Of a stretch of DNA of 64,000 nt, positions 9,113 through 18,579 are shown piece after piece. Every line of letters starts with the position of its first letter. Positions within the stretch are counted from its first letter, which is position 1. Source of the stretch: Simiduia litorea. GTDB taxonomy: Bacteria > Pseudomonadota > Gammaproteobacteria > Pseudomonadales > Cellvibrionaceae. The notes beneath the pieces are model-generated. The model made no database searches. It was not told the DNA's origin and saw nothing but the letters and a program-made list of their open reading frames with translations. Position numbers and translations under genes: made by a program. The stretch is taken from positions 2,604,001-2,668,000 of the forward strand of contig NZ_AP031497.1 of NCBI RefSeq assembly GCF_042853465.1. Reading direction: 5' to 3'.

Positions 9113-9811
9113 ATGAAATTTCTCACCTTGGTCATTCTCGCTTTGCTATCCACGCTTTCCCACGCTGCCTGCGTGATTCTACTGCACGGCCTTGCGCGCT
9201 CGCCAAGCTCCATGGAAACGCTGCAACAGGCACTTATCACCGAAGGTTTTAACACCGTAAATCTGGGCTATCCTTCGCGTCAGCATGGCATCGATGAACT
9301 TTCTGAGCGTGCCATTACACCTGCACTTGAGCAGTGCGTGGCAGATGACGAGGTTCATTTTGTAACCCACTCCCTTGGTGGCATTTTGGTGCGGCAATAC
9401 TTAGCCAAGCACAAAATAAGCAAATTAAAGTATGTGGTAATGCTGGGGCCACCCAACCAGGGCAGCGAAGTGGTTGACAAGCTTGAAGCTGTGCCTGGCT
9501 TTCATTTCATCAATGGCGACGCGGGGCTGCAACTTGGCACTGGGGCACTAAGCGTTCCTAATAGTTTGGGCCCAGCCAATTTTAATGTGGGTATTATTGC
9601 CGGCAGCGCCAGTATTAATTGGATACTTTCAGCGTTAATTCCCGGCACTGATGATGGCAAGGTAGCTATCGAGCGAACCAAACTCGAGGGCATGAACGAC
9701 CACATCGAAATGCCGGTCACACACCCATTCATGATGAAAAACGATCGGGTTATTGCTGAGGTGGTTTACTACCTTAAACAGGGGCGGTTTAAAGCCCGGA
9801 GTGAAGAGTGA
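9113..9811 (+). CDS. Secreted alpha/beta-hydrolase, lipase-like
   Basis: The product is about 232 residues with a clear signal peptide (residues 1-18, cut after S-H-A). The mature part starts with the oxyanion-hole pattern L-L-H-G, then the nucleophile elbow T-H-S-L-G-G and a C-terminal His in V-T-H-P-F. These fit an esterase or lipase of the alpha/beta-hydrolase fold. Upstream in-frame start codons would add a tail overlapping the ligase gene; the signal peptide decides for ATG 9113. No ribosome binding site is obvious. Substrate cannot be set from sequence. Confidence 0.8.
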   Translation: MKFLTLVILALLSTLSHAACVILLHGLARSPSSMETLQQALITEGFNTVNLGYPSRQHGIDELSERAITPALEQCVADDEVHFVTHSLGGILVRQYLAKHKISKLKYVVMLGPPNQGSEVVDKLEAVPGFHFINGDAGLQLGTGALSVPNSLGPANFNVGIIAGSASINWILSALIPGTDDGKVAIERTKLEGMNDHIEMPVTHPFMMKNDRVIAEVVYYLKQGRFKARSEE

Positions 9812-9968
9812 GCCCCTAGCGACAAGGCAAGGGCCGCCGGCATCTACAAGCCAATAGACAGACCGAACCAAGCCTCCTCAATCAAGTTGCGCCCGAGCGC
9901 ATTAATTTGGCGCATCAAAAAGCTGACGCGCACCAAAAAAATGCACCTGTATTAATAGAATCAATGGT

Positions 9969-10415
9969 TTATTTAGCTTGTGCGAAGAGCATTTGGTATT
10001 CGCGCATCGAGTTTTGCACGAGGCGCGAGAAGCTAGCGGCGTCTAACTGAGCCATTTTATCGTGGGTTCGCTCGCAGATAAGCGCCACATGGTCGGCTTT
10101 TTCAACATCAGGCTTTGGCAAACCTGCAAGCCCTAAGCGGTAACTAGACTTAGCCCTTTCGATAAAGCGCGTCGATTTAACTGGTACGCTCTCTTGCCGC
10201 AATTGCCCCAGCTGACGCAAGGCCGCGTACAGCTGCTCCATATTTTTCGCTCCCATGTGCTCGCAGTTATCAATACTGTTTTCATAGCGCAACAAAACCA
10301 AATCTGCCGTGAGCGAGAGCGCCTCTTCATCACTCAGCCCCTGCCCAACGCTGAGTGAAGAGAAACTGATTAACAAGCCAAAGGCCATTAGATATTTGGA
10401 GAAAAATCGACACAT
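9969..10415 (-). CDS. Small secreted protein of unknown function
   Basis: This roughly 148-residue product starts with a signal peptide (M-C-R-F-F-S-K-Y-L then a hydrophobic core and S-V-G-Q). The mature part is helical and charged, with two Cys. GTG 10430 is a possible earlier start, but GGGA upstream of ATG 10415 and the signal peptide favour the later one. No family is recognised. It stands between the lipase, which converges on it, and a long intergenic region. Confidence 0.6.
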   Translation of the reverse strand: MCRFFSKYLMAFGLLISFSSLSVGQGLSDEEALSLTADLVLLRYENSIDNCEHMGAKNMEQLYAALRQLGQLRQESVPVKSTRFIERAKSSYRLGLAGLPKPDVEKADHVALICERTHDKMAQLDAASFSRLVQNSMREYQMLFAQAK

Positions 10416-10962
10416 ATTTTTATATCCCACATCAGCATGTCGCCCTTCGTGAACGACTCAACCGAGTTCAATACAAATAACGCGCCAAGATCCAATAGTG
10501 TCATCAAAATAGGAATAATGATTAATAGTGACAGAATAGATTTTCATATAAGAACCTCATAGAAGCACCTGCCATACGGGTCGATATAACCACCGATTCG
10601 ATTGCGCAAGGCGCCACCAAACAGCAACTAACCAGATCCACCATGATGCCCAAACCCTAGGCATTGATACAAGATCTACTTAGAGGCTCCAGGCTAATAG
10701 CAAAATGAAATAAACAAATCAGAAAACTATCGTGAAATTCACATTTTTGCCATATTAATAGCAAATCCAACCAAGAGACTATTGTATACAATATATTCAT
10801 AATCTACAGTAGTCATCGGTCGCTCAATGGGAGTGGCCGCAATCGGTCGACACCTAGATAGCAATTGATGAACGGCTAGCAAATCAGAAAGATCCATTGA
10901 TAACTGCTCATCAATAACCAGGCTAACAAACAGGTGTCGATAACAATTAATGAGAGGACCCC
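10416..10962. other. Intergenic region upstream of the collagenase gene
   Basis: About 550 bases without a supported gene. It lies between divergent genes, so promoters for both are expected here, but I see no convincing operator or RNA gene. The sequence near 10780-10805 is very AT-rich and could hold a promoter element. Confidence 0.4.
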
Positions 10963-13758
10963 ATGAATATTAATAACAACCGTGGTCTGCTAACCCTGTC
11001 TCTTTCACTGTCGCTATTAGCATCCAGCTTCAGTATGAGTAGCAGTGCACAGCAAGCCCCTCTGTCCCAATCTGTACCTAACAACCCCCACTCGCAAACA
11101 CACATCGCGCCAGTCGAGCCTCTACCCGACCGAAACACCGTGCAAACACCGGTATTAAAAACCCAAAAGCTAGCCACCACTATGGCCGCCGTAGCCGCTT
11201 GCGACACCAATGGCTATGCAACGAAAACAGGGCAAAGCTTGGTGGATCATATTCTGAGCCAAGATATTAGCTGTATTAATGATTTGTATACCGCTAATGC
11301 CACCAGCTTTGCCGCCTTTCAATCGCCGAAAATGGTGACAGTGGCGAATGCAACGGCAAGTATGGCGGCCAGCTACCGAGCCAGTGGCGGCAGCACTAGC
11401 ATCAATAATCTGTACTACTTTTTACGAACTGGTTACTACCACGAATACTACAGTCCGAACGATGTCGGCCCTTACGCGAGCGATGTCAAGAACGCCGTGC
11501 GCAGCGCACTGGATAATTTAGTCAACAACGTGGATTTCTATGCAAATTCAGATCAGCATGGGAAAAATATTAAAGATGCCATTATTTTAATAGACAGTGC
11601 CGGCGAAAACGCGCGCTACTTACCCATGGTCAAACAGTGGTTGAGCCGTTGGAATGCCAGCTACGCAACGTCGCCAAATATGAGAGCCTCCGTCAATGGT
11701 ATTTTTACCGTTCTATACCGGGGTCACTATCAAGCTGATTTTCAAGCCCTAGTAAAAACTGATACACAGTTAGCGCAACAACTCGGCAACTTTGCGCGCC
11801 AAGATTGGATGCTGGCAACCGATGCGATTTTTTTACAGGAAAATGCTGCCGGCGAATTAGCCCGTTTCCTACAATACAAAACGGCTGCCGCTTACCCTAC
11901 GATCAAATCAGAAGTTCAGGCCATTCTTAATCGCTATAGTCTAAACGGTACAGGTAGATCTGTTTGGCTGCGCACGGCGACGGTGATTGATTACCAAGGT
12001 CAGTGTGCGGATTTTAATATCTGTGGCTTCAAAGCAGAGTTAGAAGCTCAAGTGCTGCCACTGACTCACACGTGCAGTAGCTCGCTAGTCATGCGCGCGG
12101 AAGCAATTACCAATGCACAGTTCGCGGATTCCTGTAATCAACTCTCTGTACAGGAAAGCTATTTCCACGAAAAATTAGCGACAAGCTATAACCCAGTAGC
12201 CGGCGACTTAAATACCAAATTAGAAATGGTGGTCTTTAATAACAGCACTAGCTACCAAGAAAACGCTGGCGTTCTATTTGGTATAGATACCAACAACGGT
12301 GGCATGTATCTCGAGGGCAATCCAGCAGATGCCAACAATCAGGCGCGTTTTATCGCCTATGAAGCCGAGTGGCTATTGCCTGAATTCCATATTTGGAACC
12401 TAACCCACGAGTATGTACATTACCTAGATGGCCGTTTTAATCTAAAAGGCGATTTTGCCGCGGCAAAAACCGGCACACACAAAACCGTTTGGTGGATCGA
12501 GGGTTTAGCGGAATATATTTCCAAGAAAGATTTTAACGATACAGCTATCAACCTTGCTCGTACCAAAGCTTTCACCTTAGGCACCATTTTTTCAAATGAC
12601 TACAACAGCGGGCAAGATCGTGTTTACCGTTGGGGTTACTTGGCCGTGCGCTTCATGTTCGAGCGCCATCCAAGCGAAGTCAACCAAATGCTGCAGTACT
12701 TCCGCGCTGGCAATTACGATGCCTATTTAAGTTACATCAACAGTATTTCTAACCTTTATGAAAATGAATGGAATACATGGCTAGGAACGGTACAAAGCAC
12801 CAACACTCCTACGCCACCGGTAGATGATAAGCTGTTAACGAATGGTCAGGCACGTACCATCGCCTCACCCAGTAACAATAGCCCGCTAGAGTTTTATATC
12901 GATGTACCCACCAATGCCACCAATCTATCCTTTGCGATTTCCGGTGGCACAGGCGATGCCGACATTTACGTAAAACGCGCCGTTGCGCCCACGAGCAGCA
13001 GCTACGATTGCAGGCCTTACCGCACCGGCAACGCGGAAACCTGTAGCTTCGCCGCCCCGGGCTCAGGCCGCTGGTATGTGCATGTGTATAGCTATGCAAC
13101 CTTCGCCAATGTGAGCCTCGTTGCCAGTTATAGCGCAGGCGGTAACAGCAACACGCCGCCAACTGCCGTGGTTAATGGCCCGTACACGGGAACGGCTCAG
13201 CAAAGCGTAAACTTCAGCAGTAATGGCTCAACTGACAGTGACGGCAGCATCGCGAGTTATGCTTGGAACTTTGGCGATGGCAACACCAGTGCCTTGGCCA
13301 ACCCATCGCACACCTACGCGAGTGCGGGTAATTTTACCGTGCAGCTAACCGTCACGGACAACCAAGGTGCGAGCCATTCAGCCAGCACCACGGCCACCAT
13401 TAACCAAGGTGGCGGCAATGGCTTAAGTAACAGTTGCTTGACGCAATCTGCAACCGATTATGTATCACTAAGTTCGCAGCAACCTGTTTGTGTTACCGCG
13501 AAAACGAACGGTACCCTGTACTTCTATTTTTACGTTAACAACGCCACCCAACTGACCTTACGCACCGGATTTGGTTCGGGCAACGCTAATCTGTACTACA
13601 GCAATAGCGGCTGGCCTTCGACGACACAGTTCAGTAAATCCTCCACAGGTGCGGGTAACAGCGAAACCATTACCGTGAACAACCCGAGCACCGGTTGGCA
13701 TTATGTGATGATTAGCGGTACCCACGCAGGCTTAACGTTGCAGATGGATCAACAGTAG
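10963..13758 (+). CDS. Secreted microbial collagenase, peptidase family M9
   Basis: This 931-residue protein has a signal peptide (residues 1-28), an N-terminal collagenase activator region, then the zinc site H482-E-Y-V-H486 with the third ligand in E513-G-L-A-E-Y, diagnostic of family M9. After the catalytic part comes a pre-peptidase C-terminal (PPC) domain at about 625-725, a PKD domain at about 730-812 (with W-N-F-G-D-G) and a second PPC-like domain to the end. Such accessory domains help bind insoluble collagen and are removed during secretion in Vibrio-type enzymes. GAGAGGA precedes the ATG. It is a single gene closed by a strong terminator. Confidence 0.92.
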   Translation: MNINNNRGLLTLSLSLSLLASSFSMSSSAQQAPLSQSVPNNPHSQTHIAPVEPLPDRNTVQTPVLKTQKLATTMAAVAACDTNGYATKTGQSLVDHILSQDISCINDLYTANATSFAAFQSPKMVTVANATASMAASYRASGGSTSINNLYYFLRTGYYHEYYSPNDVGPYASDVKNAVRSALDNLVNNVDFYANSDQHGKNIKDAIILIDSAGENARYLPMVKQWLSRWNASYATSPNMRASVNGIFTVLYRGHYQADFQALVKTDTQLAQQLGNFARQDWMLATDAIFLQENAAGELARFLQYKTAAAYPTIKSEVQAILNRYSLNGTGRSVWLRTATVIDYQGQCADFNICGFKAELEAQVLPLTHTCSSSLVMRAEAITNAQFADSCNQLSVQESYFHEKLATSYNPVAGDLNTKLEMVVFNNSTSYQENAGVLFGIDTNNGGMYLEGNPADANNQARFIAYEAEWLLPEFHIWNLTHEYVHYLDGRFNLKGDFAAAKTGTHKTVWWIEGLAEYISKKDFNDTAINLARTKAFTLGTIFSNDYNSGQDRVYRWGYLAVRFMFERHPSEVNQMLQYFRAGNYDAYLSYINSISNLYENEWNTWLGTVQSTNTPTPPVDDKLLTNGQARTIASPSNNSPLEFYIDVPTNATNLSFAISGGTGDADIYVKRAVAPTSSSYDCRPYRTGNAETCSFAAPGSGRWYVHVYSYATFANVSLVASYSAGGNSNTPPTAVVNGPYTGTAQQSVNFSSNGSTDSDGSIASYAWNFGDGNTSALANPSHTYASAGNFTVQLTVTDNQGASHSASTTATINQGGGNGLSNSCLTQSATDYVSLSSQQPVCVTAKTNGTLYFYFYVNNATQLTLRTGFGSGNANLYYSNSGWPSTTQFSKSSTGAGNSETITVNNPSTGWHYVMISGTHAGLTLQMDQQ

Positions 13759-13779
13759 CCAGTTTAACCAATAAGACTT

Positions 13780-13811
13780 AATAACAAGGGCGCCTAGGCG
13801 CCCTTGTTATT
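13780..13811. terminator. Bidirectional terminator, 32-bp perfect palindrome
   Basis: A perfect 32-base palindrome centred on CCTAGG lies between the convergent collagenase and DUF4397 genes. Both flanks are AT-rich. It should stop transcription from both sides. Confidence 0.8.
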
Positions 13812-13846
13812 GTTAGTTAGCATGTTATAAAAAAGAACGGCTTAAA

Positions 13847-15196
13847 TTAAATGGGCGCTAAGCCATCTAGGCCGATAACACCCAAAGGCGTCGTCAATCC
13901 AACACCATCGCGTGCAATGGCCGTATAAATACCACCGTTTAGTAAATTCACGGAAACGCGTATTGCTTCTGTGGTAGTACCTTGTGGCGTAATAACAACA
14001 TCGTATTCACCTGCGGCTAAGCTCACATAACCCGTGTCGGCTTTAAACGGAATGTCACTGAACGCCGGCGAGGCCATACTGATATCTGCCATTTGCTCAA
14101 CCACATAAATGTCCACATTACCGGCAAGGCTTGAGCCGTGAATCAATCGCACACGCGCTTCGGTGGCCACACTGCGCTCATTATCGGCCAACAACAAAGG
14201 CTCAATATCAGCCAATTGATTAAGCGCAATCACCGTATAAGACGCGCCATTTTCCAGAGCTACAGCATCGGCATTAATAACAGCTGACGTGGTATTGGCC
14301 GCCGTTACCTCGATATCGTAATCACCAGCGGCGAGATTGACGTAGCCAACAACATTGGGAAACTCTAAATCCTCGATGGCAGGCGTTGCTGAATCATTCA
14401 GATATACGTCGACGGCTGGCGCATCCGCTGAATCATGCACAACACGCAGATTGGCGCCGTCATTTTGATCGTGAATGATAGCTACGGCATCGGCGTCTAG
14501 CACGGCTAATTTAATCGGTGCATCGTTAGCTCTAAACGTAGGAATAGCACCGACAAGAAGATCTTTACCGGCCGCTAAACTAACAGTTCCCGAATCGTAC
14601 ACGAGCGTATCATCCTCAAGGGTTACCCGAATACGATAATCGCCTGCAGCAACTTCTACAGGCCCCAACAGCTCACCGAATGAAAAGGTGCCGAGCGGAT
14701 CTAACCCGGTAATATCATCACTCGGTGCGGTGACGAATACATTAACGCTGGGCGCTGCGGCCGCTAGATGTGCGACTCGCACGCGAACTAAACTGGCATC
14801 GCTCAAGCTACCGGTATCAGAAATCACAATCGGCTCGATATCCGCTACGCCATTTGCGGCAATGACATCGTAATGGGTATCACCCACCAAGTCCAAATCT
14901 ACTGGGCCAATAACAGTCACGTTGCCACTAGGTACGATACCTTCAACAGCAACAGTGTAGGTACCCTCATCTAAGGTCAGAACACCAGTCGATTGTGCGT
15001 AATCTAAACCAGCGGCCGCGGCCGAACCATTCACCAGCACATTCACAGCGGGGGCATCGGGCGATGCATGAAATACTCTAACACTGGTGGTTAAAACTTC
15101 AGGTTCAACAATTGGATCATCATCGTCATCATCGAACGGGCAGCCAGCTAATACCAACGGCAACAAGCCTACTGCAGCAAGGGTTCTAATATTCAT
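13847..15196 (-). CDS. DUF4397 repeat lipoprotein
   Basis: This 449-residue lipoprotein has the lipobox L-V-L-A-G-C followed by a run of Asp (D-D-D-D-D-D), which usually routes lipoproteins to the inner membrane or outward display. The mature part contains four tandem DUF4397 modules, each opening with a pattern like V-R-V-x-H-x-S-x-x-A-P-x-V-x-V-x and closing with a Y-x-V-x-A/V strand. DUF4397 folds are beta-sandwiches of unknown role in surface or secreted proteins. AAGGA lies nine bases before the ATG. It shares a terminator with the collagenase and stands alone. Confidence 0.88.
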   Translation of the reverse strand: MNIRTLAAVGLLPLVLAGCPFDDDDDDPIVEPEVLTTSVRVFHASPDAPAVNVLVNGSAAAAGLDYAQSTGVLTLDEGTYTVAVEGIVPSGNVTVIGPVDLDLVGDTHYDVIAANGVADIEPIVISDTGSLSDASLVRVRVAHLAAAAPSVNVFVTAPSDDITGLDPLGTFSFGELLGPVEVAAGDYRIRVTLEDDTLVYDSGTVSLAAGKDLLVGAIPTFRANDAPIKLAVLDADAVAIIHDQNDGANLRVVHDSADAPAVDVYLNDSATPAIEDLEFPNVVGYVNLAAGDYDIEVTAANTTSAVINADAVALENGASYTVIALNQLADIEPLLLADNERSVATEARVRLIHGSSLAGNVDIYVVEQMADISMASPAFSDIPFKADTGYVSLAAGEYDVVITPQGTTTEAIRVSVNLLNGGIYTAIARDGVGLTTPLGVIGLDGLAPI

Positions 15197-15576
15197 CTCA
15201 ATTATCCTTTTTGTGCGAAGCGTTGAATTGAATTGCGAGCGTGTTACGTCGCCAATTAGACAAAGGACTATAAAAATTGATTAATTCTGCCAATGAATCC
15301 AATAGCAGCGATTACTGCGTATAAAATGGCTTGGCTTTAATTTAAGTCACCAGTGGATAATCAATGAACTTCTCACGCTAAAGAATATTCGATGATAATC
15401 AACGAGATAGAATTAACTTGGGGATAGTAATTTAGAAGAAAATAACACTGGCAAGCGTATGAAGATTGCTATTGGGTAAAAAATTCCTTATTACACGTTA
15501 AAATAAAACGCGCCAGCGCAATAGTTGCTCTGGCGTTTAGTTTATGGATCAATGATTAGTCGCGACTAACCGCATA
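15197..15576. other. Intergenic region between two minus-strand genes
   Basis: About 380 bases. It should hold the promoter of the DUF4397 gene. A hairpin near 15511-15535 is listed separately as the terminator of the acyltransferase gene. Nothing else is recognised. Confidence 0.5.
15511..15535 (-). terminator. Rho-independent terminator of the acyltransferase gene
   Basis: CGCCAG and CTGGCG arms with an inner GCAA/TTGC pairing form a hairpin. On the minus strand the right arm is followed by a T-rich run (read from 15508 down to 15501). Confidence 0.65.
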
Positions 15577-17289
15577 TTAACAACCTAAATAGCGTTTGCG
15601 CTTAGCGGCTTTTAAGGCGTGCAAATCGGCGATAAATAGGCCGTCAACGCAGTGGCCAAACTCGGCATCAACGCCAAAATCCATAAGTGTAAAACCACCC
15701 TCTTCGAACAACGCTGCATACTGCTTAAACAACACGGGTAATTTACAATCCTCCGCTGCGAAGGCCGCCTGTAATCGCTTAAAGCTGAGCTCTCTATCGC
15801 ACTCACCTAGCTCTACATCCAGCGCCTCTTGAATGTGTGGCTCTAAAACAAAAGGTTGGTGACTCAGCGCCAATAGCTGCTCACTGGCATGAAAGTTTTG
15901 ATAATGGTGCACCAACCTATTGCGCAGAGGTTTCGGAATATCCGCACTCATTGACACAGGGCCAATCAAATAGCGAATATCAGGCCGATGCTTCAAAAAA
16001 ACACCCAACCCCTGCCACAAGTAATCTAAACTGTTTTTTCCCCAATAAGACGGTGAGACAAAGCTACGCCCCAACTCCACCGCTTGCGCCAACAAGGGCA
16101 TAGCGGCCGTTTGATAAGTAAACAATTCCGCCGTGTATAAACCCGCTACGCCCTGCCGCTCTAAAATTTGACGGCAGTCTCCCAAGCGATAGCCGCCAGC
16201 GATCGCCAAACGCTGGTTATCCCATAGGATCAAGTGTTGATAGGTGCGATCATAATTGTCCAGGTCCCGACGGGAGCCCGTACCTTCGCCGACCTTGCGA
16301 AAGGTTGCTTCGCGCAAGCGCCCCAGTTCGCGCATGAGCGGTGAATCTTCCAAATATTGGGCCAGATAAATTTGATTACTATCGCGCGTTTCACCCAACA
16401 AACGTTGAGCGCTAAGCTGTTGCTTTAAAGCATTAGCATTTTCTGGATGGGCTAAGGTTTTTTCGGTGACGAAACCCTTAGCTTTGCCCTTGCCCATTTT
16501 GTAAATATATTTTTTTAAACGCGCAGCCACAGATCGGTCGGCAACTTGCAGCGCCTCAAAACCCTTAGCTGGCAGTGGGTCGCCGACGCGAAATTTAATG
16601 TCGGAGTGATTTTTATTGAACATTTCGCGGGCTAACCACAAAGTACTTAACGGCTTATAAATCATCGACAAACTATAAAACAACGCCGAATTACGGGCTT
16701 CAATATGAACCGGTAAAATACTGGCACCGGTTTTTCGCGCAAAATGGAGAAAGCCCGTCTGCCAACGCCCATCGCGCACGCCCATTGGGCTGACTCGAGA
16801 GACCTCACCCGCGGGAAACACGATGATCGCACAATCCGCTTCTAGCGCTTCAATCACCGCACGATAACTCTTGCGATAAGAAGATTGCCCCATATTATCG
16901 ATGGAAATCAGTAGCTCAGACAATTGCGTAAACGCGGCCAATAGATCGTTGGCGACGATTTTAACATCGGCCCGAATCTCGCCCACAGCGCGCAGCAACG
17001 CTAGCCCATCCAGAGAGCCAATAGGGTGATTTGCCACAATCACGACGCGCCCCTCGGATGGAATATTGGCCCGGCTCTTTGATGACAAACTGTAGCTAAA
17101 ATTGAAATATTTAAACACCTTATCAATGAAGCTAAAATTTTTAAGCGCTTTATGCTCGATCAAGAATTCATTGATTTCGTCTTGATGCACGAGTTTGCGA
17201 AATACACCCAATGCCGACTGCCGCACTATCGGAGAGCGCGCGCCCAGCCAAGGTAATTTAGTTACGACAGATTGTTCGACATTGATCAT
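15577..17289 (-). CDS. olsF: Bifunctional acyltransferase, OlsF-like (ornithine lipid synthesis)
   Basis: This is a 570-residue two-domain protein. Residues about 60-260 form a PlsC-type lysophospholipid acyltransferase with N-H-P-I-G-S-L-D-G and F-P-A-G-E-V-S-R. The C-terminal part from about 300 resembles the OlsB-type GNAT N-acyltransferases (R-E-x-x-F-R-K-V-G-E-G-T-G-S, D-L-D-N-Y-D, H-L-I-L-W). This pairing occurs in OlsF, which adds both acyl chains to ornithine. Ornithine lipids replace phospholipids when phosphate is scarce. AAGGTG six bases before ATG 17289 favours that start over GTG 17298. Plain lysophospholipid acyltransferase with an accessory GNAT domain is the alternative. No ribosomal or phosphate-stress context is visible. 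Confidence 0.7.
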   Translation of the reverse strand: MINVEQSVVTKLPWLGARSPIVRQSALGVFRKLVHQDEINEFLIEHKALKNFSFIDKVFKYFNFSYSLSSKSRANIPSEGRVVIVANHPIGSLDGLALLRAVGEIRADVKIVANDLLAAFTQLSELLISIDNMGQSSYRKSYRAVIEALEADCAIIVFPAGEVSRVSPMGVRDGRWQTGFLHFARKTGASILPVHIEARNSALFYSLSMIYKPLSTLWLAREMFNKNHSDIKFRVGDPLPAKGFEALQVADRSVAARLKKYIYKMGKGKAKGFVTEKTLAHPENANALKQQLSAQRLLGETRDSNQIYLAQYLEDSPLMRELGRLREATFRKVGEGTGSRRDLDNYDRTYQHLILWDNQRLAIAGGYRLGDCRQILERQGVAGLYTAELFTYQTAAMPLLAQAVELGRSFVSPSYWGKNSLDYLWQGLGVFLKHRPDIRYLIGPVSMSADIPKPLRNRLVHHYQNFHASEQLLALSHQPFVLEPHIQEALDVELGECDRELSFKRLQAAFAAEDCKLPVLFKQYAALFEEGGFTLMDFGVDAEFGHCVDGLFIADLHALKAAKRKRYLGC

Positions 17290-17455
17290 AATTTTCACCT
17301 TAAATTTGCCATCTACCTGCGCAAGTTAACCCGCCGGCGTGACAAATTCATGGCAAAGATGTGACATAAATAAGACTATTCTGTAACAATGGCAGCTTAA
17401 ATTGCTCCAACAGCCATCCGATATTGACCACGTAACATTTACCTTGGATATATTC

Positions 17456-18502
17456 ATGCGCGAAGATGTTAAAACCTACTACGGCGAAACCCTGCAACAA
17501 TCCTCAGACTTACAGACCAATGCCTGCTGTACCGGCGAAGAGCCACCAGAGTATTTAAAGCCGATATTAGCGGCCATTCACGACGAGGTGCATGCTCGGT
17601 ACTATGGCTGCGGGCTGGTATTACCCGAACAAATCGGAGGGCTGCGTATCTTAGACCTAGGTTCTGGAGCCGGCCGGGATTGTTTTGCCATGTCAGCCCT
17701 GGTCGGTGAAACCGGCTCTGTGGTTGGCGTCGATATGACTGAACAACAACTGGCTGTTGCGCGCCGGCACGTGGACTACCACCGCGATAAATTTGGCTAC
17801 AAAAACGCCAATGTGACCTTCTTACAGGGCGAACTTGAACATCTAGACCAGTTAGATATTCCCGATAACAGCATCGACGTCATCGTGTCTAACTGCGTCA
17901 TTAATCTTTGCGAAGACAAGACCGCGGTATTAAAACAGGCTTATCGGCTGCTGAAGCCCGGTGGCGAAATGTATTTTTCAGATGTTTATGCAGACCGGCG
18001 CATGCCCGAGGCCCTCGCCAAAGACCCCGTCTTATTTGGCGAGTGCTTGTCGGGTGCTTTTTATTGGAACGATTTTCATAACACAGCGAAAGCCTGTGGA
18101 TTTTTAGACCCTCGCTTGGTTAAAGACGCACCCATCACCATCGAAAACAACGCATTAAAAGCAAAATGCGGTGACATTCGCTTTTTCTCTGCCACTTACC
18201 GGTTATTCAAAATTGCGGCGTTGGAGCCCTTCTGTGAGGACTATGGTCAAGCGGTGATCTATAAAGGCAGTATCGAACACCATCCACACAGCTTTACCCT
18301 CGATAAACACCACGACATACAGACTGGAAAAGTGTTTCCCGTGTGCGGAAATACCTGGCGAATGCTACATGACACACGCTTCAAACCGCATTTTGACTTT
18401 ATCGGTAACTGGGGTAAGCACTACGGCATTTTTGACGGCTGCGGCACAACCCTACCCTTTGACACGGAGCAAGTGACAAGCAGTGGTGGCGCCTGTTGTT
18501 AA
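17456..18502 (+). CDS. arsM: Arsenite S-adenosylmethionine methyltransferase
   Basis: The product is about 348 residues, a class I methyltransferase with the SAM motif L-D-L-G-S-G-A-G-R-D and the ArsM signature S-N-C-V-I-N-L-C. Paired cysteines occur early (N-A-C-C-T) and at the very C-terminus (G-G-A-C-C), as in enzymes that bind As(III). It methylates arsenite to methylated, partly volatile species. An in-frame TTG lies 54 bases upstream, but alignment-like spacing of the N-terminus favours ATG 17456. No arsR or arsenic transporter gene adjoins it, so it stands alone. Confidence 0.88.
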   Translation: MREDVKTYYGETLQQSSDLQTNACCTGEEPPEYLKPILAAIHDEVHARYYGCGLVLPEQIGGLRILDLGSGAGRDCFAMSALVGETGSVVGVDMTEQQLAVARRHVDYHRDKFGYKNANVTFLQGELEHLDQLDIPDNSIDVIVSNCVINLCEDKTAVLKQAYRLLKPGGEMYFSDVYADRRMPEALAKDPVLFGECLSGAFYWNDFHNTAKACGFLDPRLVKDAPITIENNALKAKCGDIRFFSATYRLFKIAALEPFCEDYGQAVIYKGSIEHHPHSFTLDKHHDIQTGKVFPVCGNTWRMLHDTRFKPHFDFIGNWGKHYGIFDGCGTTLPFDTEQVTSSGGACC

Positions 18503-18521
18503 TAGGTCATTACACCTGTTA

Positions 18522-18552
18522 CCGCATAACAAAAAATGTTTTCGTTATGCGG
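18522..18552. terminator. Bidirectional terminator between arsM and the dehydrogenase
   Basis: CCGCATAAC and GTTATGCGG form a 9-bp perfect stem, with inner A and T runs that extend pairing. It lies between convergent genes. Confidence 0.65.
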
Positions 18553-18579
18553 CAATTGCCTTATTAGCGGTTAGTCGAA

